Positions 60,109 through 64,000 of a stretch of DNA of 64,000 nucleotides are shown here, in pieces. How positions within the stretch are numbered: the first letter of the stretch is position 1; every line of letters starts with the position of its first letter. The DNA lies in the NCBI GenBank assembly GCA_039105265.1, contig JAPFFF010000003.1:3658001-3722000 (forward strand), written 5' to 3'. The position numbers and the translations under genes were made by a program. The DNA comes from Tritrichomonas musculus. Its lineage: Eukaryota > Parabasalia > Tritrichomonadida > Tritrichomonadidae. Under the pieces are notes generated by a model, which ran no database searches, was not told where the DNA came from, and worked only from the letters and a program-made list of their open reading frames with translations.

Positions 60109-63100
60109 GTGAGATTTTTAATCGTTGCAAGATTTTTGATTTTATTTATCCTATTTTCACTTTCTTTATCTGTTTTCTCAGAAGATCCTGCAAATACTAT
60201 TGAAAAAATACAGAAAATATTGAAATATATTGATAAACTTAGAGTAACAGATTTTATTCCAGCAAAAAATGCAATATATTCAATTAAAGAGCAAAAAGGC
60301 CAAGTCGAATCATCTAAAATGCATATTATTCCTTCACAAGAAATTAAATGTAGTAATTCATCAATAGATGAAAATTCAATTAATCAGGAAAATGATAATA
60401 CATTAAATGAATCAAACGTCAATGAAAGCTTAGATAATGATTGCCTAGAATGGAAAAGTTTTAATGCATCTAAAAGTTTTTCATTCCGTAGCAAGAATCA
60501 ATATAATTGGTTTTTATTTCAAGGTGACCTAGAATTTGATAATGACGAAATTCGAAAATTTAATGAAACAGAATCTTATTTGTTTTTTGATTTTCAAATG
60601 CAACGTAATTTTATAGGACGTGAATGGGACGATTATTTCCCAGCTGGCCCAGAAGGTAGAATATGGATCAATGGAAAACCATTTGGAGCTATTGATGAAT
60701 TTCATGATGGAGCTTCATTACCAGAATTAGGACATGTTGAATTACGTATATTTACTGGTAGAATCAAATCAACTCACACACTCTCGAAATTTGGTATATC
60801 AATTTTACACAAAGAAACAGAATCCTTATATGAACGCATTCGGTTCATTCTTGATGTATTAAATGAAATCTCAGCAAACAAGAGCTATGAATATTATCAA
60901 ATTGTTGATATTCTTGACAAAACCGTGAGAATGCTTGATATAAGTGAATGCGCGTCAGTTCCTCTTCCATCAATTAGAAAATTTTCTAAAGATGATAATT
61001 TATCATTTCAAAATTTCTATTCTTCTGTCCATGATGCTCTCTCATTTCTCAAAAAATCACTTGATGCTCTTCCAAAGACCACAGAACAAGATCCTGCTAT
61101 ATCACTGATAGGCTACAGTCATGTTGACACTTGTTGGCTCTGGCCATTTAATATATCACGCGTTAAGCTTGTTAATACAGCAATTTCGATGCTTCGATTG
61201 CTCCATATCAATGATAAAATAGAAAACAGTGAAAATAAAAATATTTATGAAAATGACAATATTGAAAAGAAAAAATTTTCAACACGTTTTGCTGAATTTA
61301 GTAAAAATGAATTTAAATGGAAATTTTTAGCCACTTCATCCCAGCATTGCAAATGGATTAAAGAAGATGCTCCAGATATCTTTTCTGAAATTGTCAAAGA
61401 GATACGAAATGGTAGATGGGAAGCCAATGGAGCTTCCTGGGTAGAGTCAGACACCACTCTTCTTTCAGGAGAATCACTTGTTCGTCAATTAGTTAAAGGG
61501 ATCAGATTTTTTGACAGAGAGGTCAATTTTGGCCTTAACGATACAAAACGACAAACTGTATTATTTCTTCCCGACTGCTTTGGATTTTCAGGCAATCTCC
61601 CTCAAATTATGAAAAAGGCAAATTTGCCTTATTTTGTTACATCCAAAATCTCGTGGAGCGAGTACACTGACTTTCCCTACTCTACGTTCAAATGGCGGGG
61701 AATTGATGGAACAGATGTTATTGCACATTTTGTCACCACTCCAACTTTTTGGAAGCCTAAACAGTCGACCTACACAGGAACGTCTACTGCCTTCGAAATG
61801 ATCAACACTTACACGAATTACAAGCAGCGAAACATCCTTCCAAAGTCGGCCTTCCACACGTCAGGCAACGGAGACGGAGGCGGCGGAATAACAGAGAAGA
61901 TGATGCTGAACATGAACATTATGAACGAGCTGCCGAGGCTTCCAAATGTTCCGCGTTTGACTGCGCCAAGCCTGACAGAGATTTTCGATGAAATTGAGAG
62001 GAAAAAGGACGAATTGCCCGTTTGGGACGACGAGCTCTACCTCGAGTACCACAGGGGGACTTTGACAACCCAAGAAGAGGTCAAACGTCAAAACCGTCAT
62101 ATTGAGTCGCACTTGCACAATTGCGAGTGGCTGGCTGTTCTTTTGTTCGCACTTTTTCAATTGAGAAGTGAAGTGATTTTGAATGAAATCGACTCCGTTT
62201 GGGAGGACGCGCTACTCCTCCAGTTCCATGACGCGCTGCCCGGCACTTCGATAAACGAGGCCAACAACGACATCCTGAAGAGAGGAAGAAAGGTATTGAA
62301 AAAGCTTGAGAAAATTGAGAATGATCTCTCGAATTTGATTGCTTTGAAAATTGAAAATGATTTGAATCAAACCGTCGTTTTTAATACACTTTCTCATGAA
62401 AGAAAATTCGCTGGCGTTTCCATACCAAGTGGCGGTTGGACGGTTTTGAATTCAAATGTTGAAATTGAATATGACGATACAGAAACGACCTTTTATAAAT
62501 TGAAAAGAAACGATGATTTTCCAGTCAAAAAAATTAAGACGAATTTCATTTCAACCACCTTGCAAAAAAGTCCAACAAACGGCCAAAAAGTGACAATCAC
62601 TAGTGATAAGTCGAAAGCGGTTTTTGTCAAAACGCCTTTCCTCTCAATTATTTTCAATGAAAACGGGTCGATAAAAAGTGTCAAGGACGTCAAAACAGGC
62701 CGCGAGTTCCTCTCATCGGCTGCCAACAAATTTGAACTTTTTGAGGACAGGCCAATTAATTGGCCTGCCTGGGACATCCAGCGGTACCACAAAGAGATGC
62801 AACTTTTTGAGTCAATTCAATTTGATGGATATGACTTCACTTCACATCATTCTCAAATTTTGATGAAGTATTCAATAAAAGGCAATAGAAACATCACTTC
62901 ACCAAATGTCAGATTTTCAACGATAAATCAGACAATAACTTTTTCTGAGGATTCACCTTCAATTGACTTTACAACCGTCGTCAACTGGACCGAACACGAC
63001 AAGCTTCTCAAGGTCGCCTTCCCAACCTCAGTGCGAAGCAAATTTGCCAGATTTGGGATCCAATTTGGTCACATCACCAGATCGACTCACAAAAACACTC

Positions 63101-63814
63101 TGAGGGACTTCGCAAAGTTCGAGGCAAGCGGCCGCTGGGCGGACCTCAGCGACGCAAACGGAGGCGTCTCTTTGATGTCGGACGTTAAGAGCGGTTTTGA
63201 CGTTCATGAAGACGTTATTCGGATGTCACTTTTGAAGAGCCCAATGCAGCCCGACTCTTGGGCAGACTTCGGCGTCCGCAAGTTTGCGTATCGTGCCGTT
63301 TTTCACTCGACTCCGTTTGAAGAGAGCCGGGTTCCACTTTTGAGCGACGAACTGATTTGCCCTGTTTGTTTGGCCGGCCAAAAATCAATTCAAAAAATTC
63401 TTGAAAATTCCGTTGGTAGCTCGAGTTTGAATTATGGATCCGTTTTTGCTGAATTATTTCACGATGATGCTTTGAATTGAAAAACGGTTTGGCGGCGGTT
63501 TTTTGCCTAGAACTGCTGATTTTGCTATTTTGGACACTGAAAAAGTTGTAATTGAAACAATGAAGCTTTGCTTTGATAATAAATTTGGCTTCATTGCCAG
63601 ACTTTACGAGTCAGTTGGCGGCTGGACAAAAACAAGGATTTCATTCCCTCTTTTGAAATCTAAGCAGTGGGAAGCTGTCGTTGCAGATCTGCTCGAGAAA
63701 CCAGTTTTGAATGCAACAAATCTGAAAAAAATTGCTGATAATTCAGAAATTGTGCTAGAATTGGAGCTTAAGCCATTTGAACTTTTTTCGATTATGATAA
63801 CCAAAATTGATTGA
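60109..63814 (+). pseudogene. GH38 alpha-mannosidase (MAN2C1/Ams1-like), start lost and frameshifted near the C-terminus
   Basis: The frame encodes an almost complete class-2C-type alpha-mannosidase. A signal-like start (RFLIVARFLILFILFSLSLS) is followed by the N-terminal domain (GPEGRIWINGKPFGAIDEFHDG) and the catalytic core: GYSHVDTCWLWPF with zinc-binding His and Asp (about 338-340), FLPDCFGFSGNLPQ with the nucleophile Asp (about 490), TFKWRGIDGTDVIAHF, ELYLEYHRGT and LLQFHDALPGTS with the third zinc ligand. The family removes alpha-linked mannose from glycans. Two defects are visible: the frame begins with GTG after an in-frame TAG (60103-60105), with no ATG for about 70 codons; and a stop at 63478-63480 is followed in the +1 frame by the missing C-terminus (PRTADFAILDTEKVVIET to ELELKPFELFSIMIT). 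Single-base errors in the assembly could explain both. Confidence 0.85.
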
Positions 63815-64000
63815 AAGTGAACTTTTGAAAGATTGATTATAATTTTTTTTTTATAGAAATAATTAAAATTGTTCGGTGCTGATTAACCAAAAGAGACTTT
63901 TTGTAAGGACATTCAATTAATTGAATGAGAATAATTTTACCTTTCAATTTTTTTATCTGAGAAAATATAAAAAAATAAAAAGATTTTTAAATCTTTTTAT
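63815..64000. other. AT-rich 3' flank at the window edge
   Basis: No coding potential. A short palindrome ATTCAATTAATTGAAT lies at about 63910-63925. Nothing else is seen. Confidence 0.5.

Noticed and set aside
63478-63510. A short intron explaining the alpha-mannosidase frame change
   Set aside because: The stretch ends in TAG but has no GTATG 5' site and no TAACAC branch motif, and an in-frame TGA precedes it.
1-64000. tRNA and rRNA genes
   Set aside because: I looked for tRNA B-box (GGTTCGANTCC) words and conserved rRNA stretches on both strands and found no convincing candidate; a covariance-model scan would be decisive.

Overview
The window looks like nuclear DNA of a parabasalid protist, most likely a trichomonad of the Tritrichomonas/Trichomonas type; the species cannot be fixed from this sequence. 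The signs are very AT-rich spacers, long genes almost without introns, starts often preceded closely by a TCA-Y-W initiator-like motif, a trichomonad-style two-repeat Myb protein, and one very short (25 nt) intron in a cyclophilin gene. All three stop codons are used normally. TTG and GTG are not accepted here as starts: reading frames that appear to begin with them were trimmed to the first ATG, joined across the intron, or called pseudogenes.

Left part (1-34012). From left to right: the 5' part of a large Phe-rich repeat protein that runs off the left edge; a membrane-anchored sphingomyelinase/DNase I-fold enzyme; a 2.4 kb AT-rich gap with a decayed coding relic; a 1094-aa coiled-coil protein; Nop10; spliced cyclophilin; an ER J-domain/thioredoxin membrane protein; a 939-aa unknown; a calreticulin-like chaperone; a small unknown; a Vti1-like SNARE; two large coiled-coil proteins; a further coiled-coil protein; a polytopic membrane protein; and a helical-repeat unknown. 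J protein, calreticulin, SNARE and lumenal/membrane proteins point to a housekeeping region rich in secretory-pathway genes, but there is no operon structure: strands alternate and each gene has its own promoter space.

Middle (34013-40692). A 4.9 kb tandem array dominates: 36 copies of a 122-bp unit, then about 4 copies of a related 123-bp unit. Each unit holds two 38-bp hairpins in opposite orientation, so the array is a chain of alternating foldbacks. To its right lies a GC-rich segment of about 300 bp with a short second partial copy; both end in the same hairpin plus a T run, which suggests a Pol III transcript or SINE-like element.

Right part (40693-64000). LST8 (TOR complex subunit); a single-pass surface protein with a PPxY tail; a heavily decayed gene (43910-45400) visible only by reading through stops; a 930-aa unknown; another coding relic; a Myb regulator; a kinesin with a hydrophobic C-terminal anchor; a 1643-aa FG/NPF/DPF-rich disordered protein; and a GH38 alpha-mannosidase that lacks an ATG and carries a frameshift near its C-terminus, so it is called a pseudogene.

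Regulation. A CGTT(A/T) motif in gene orientation (a Myb half-site on the other strand) lies upstream of about half of the genes, including the Myb gene itself. A second recurring motif is AAAAAGTT. Both are by-eye observations that need counting genome-wide.
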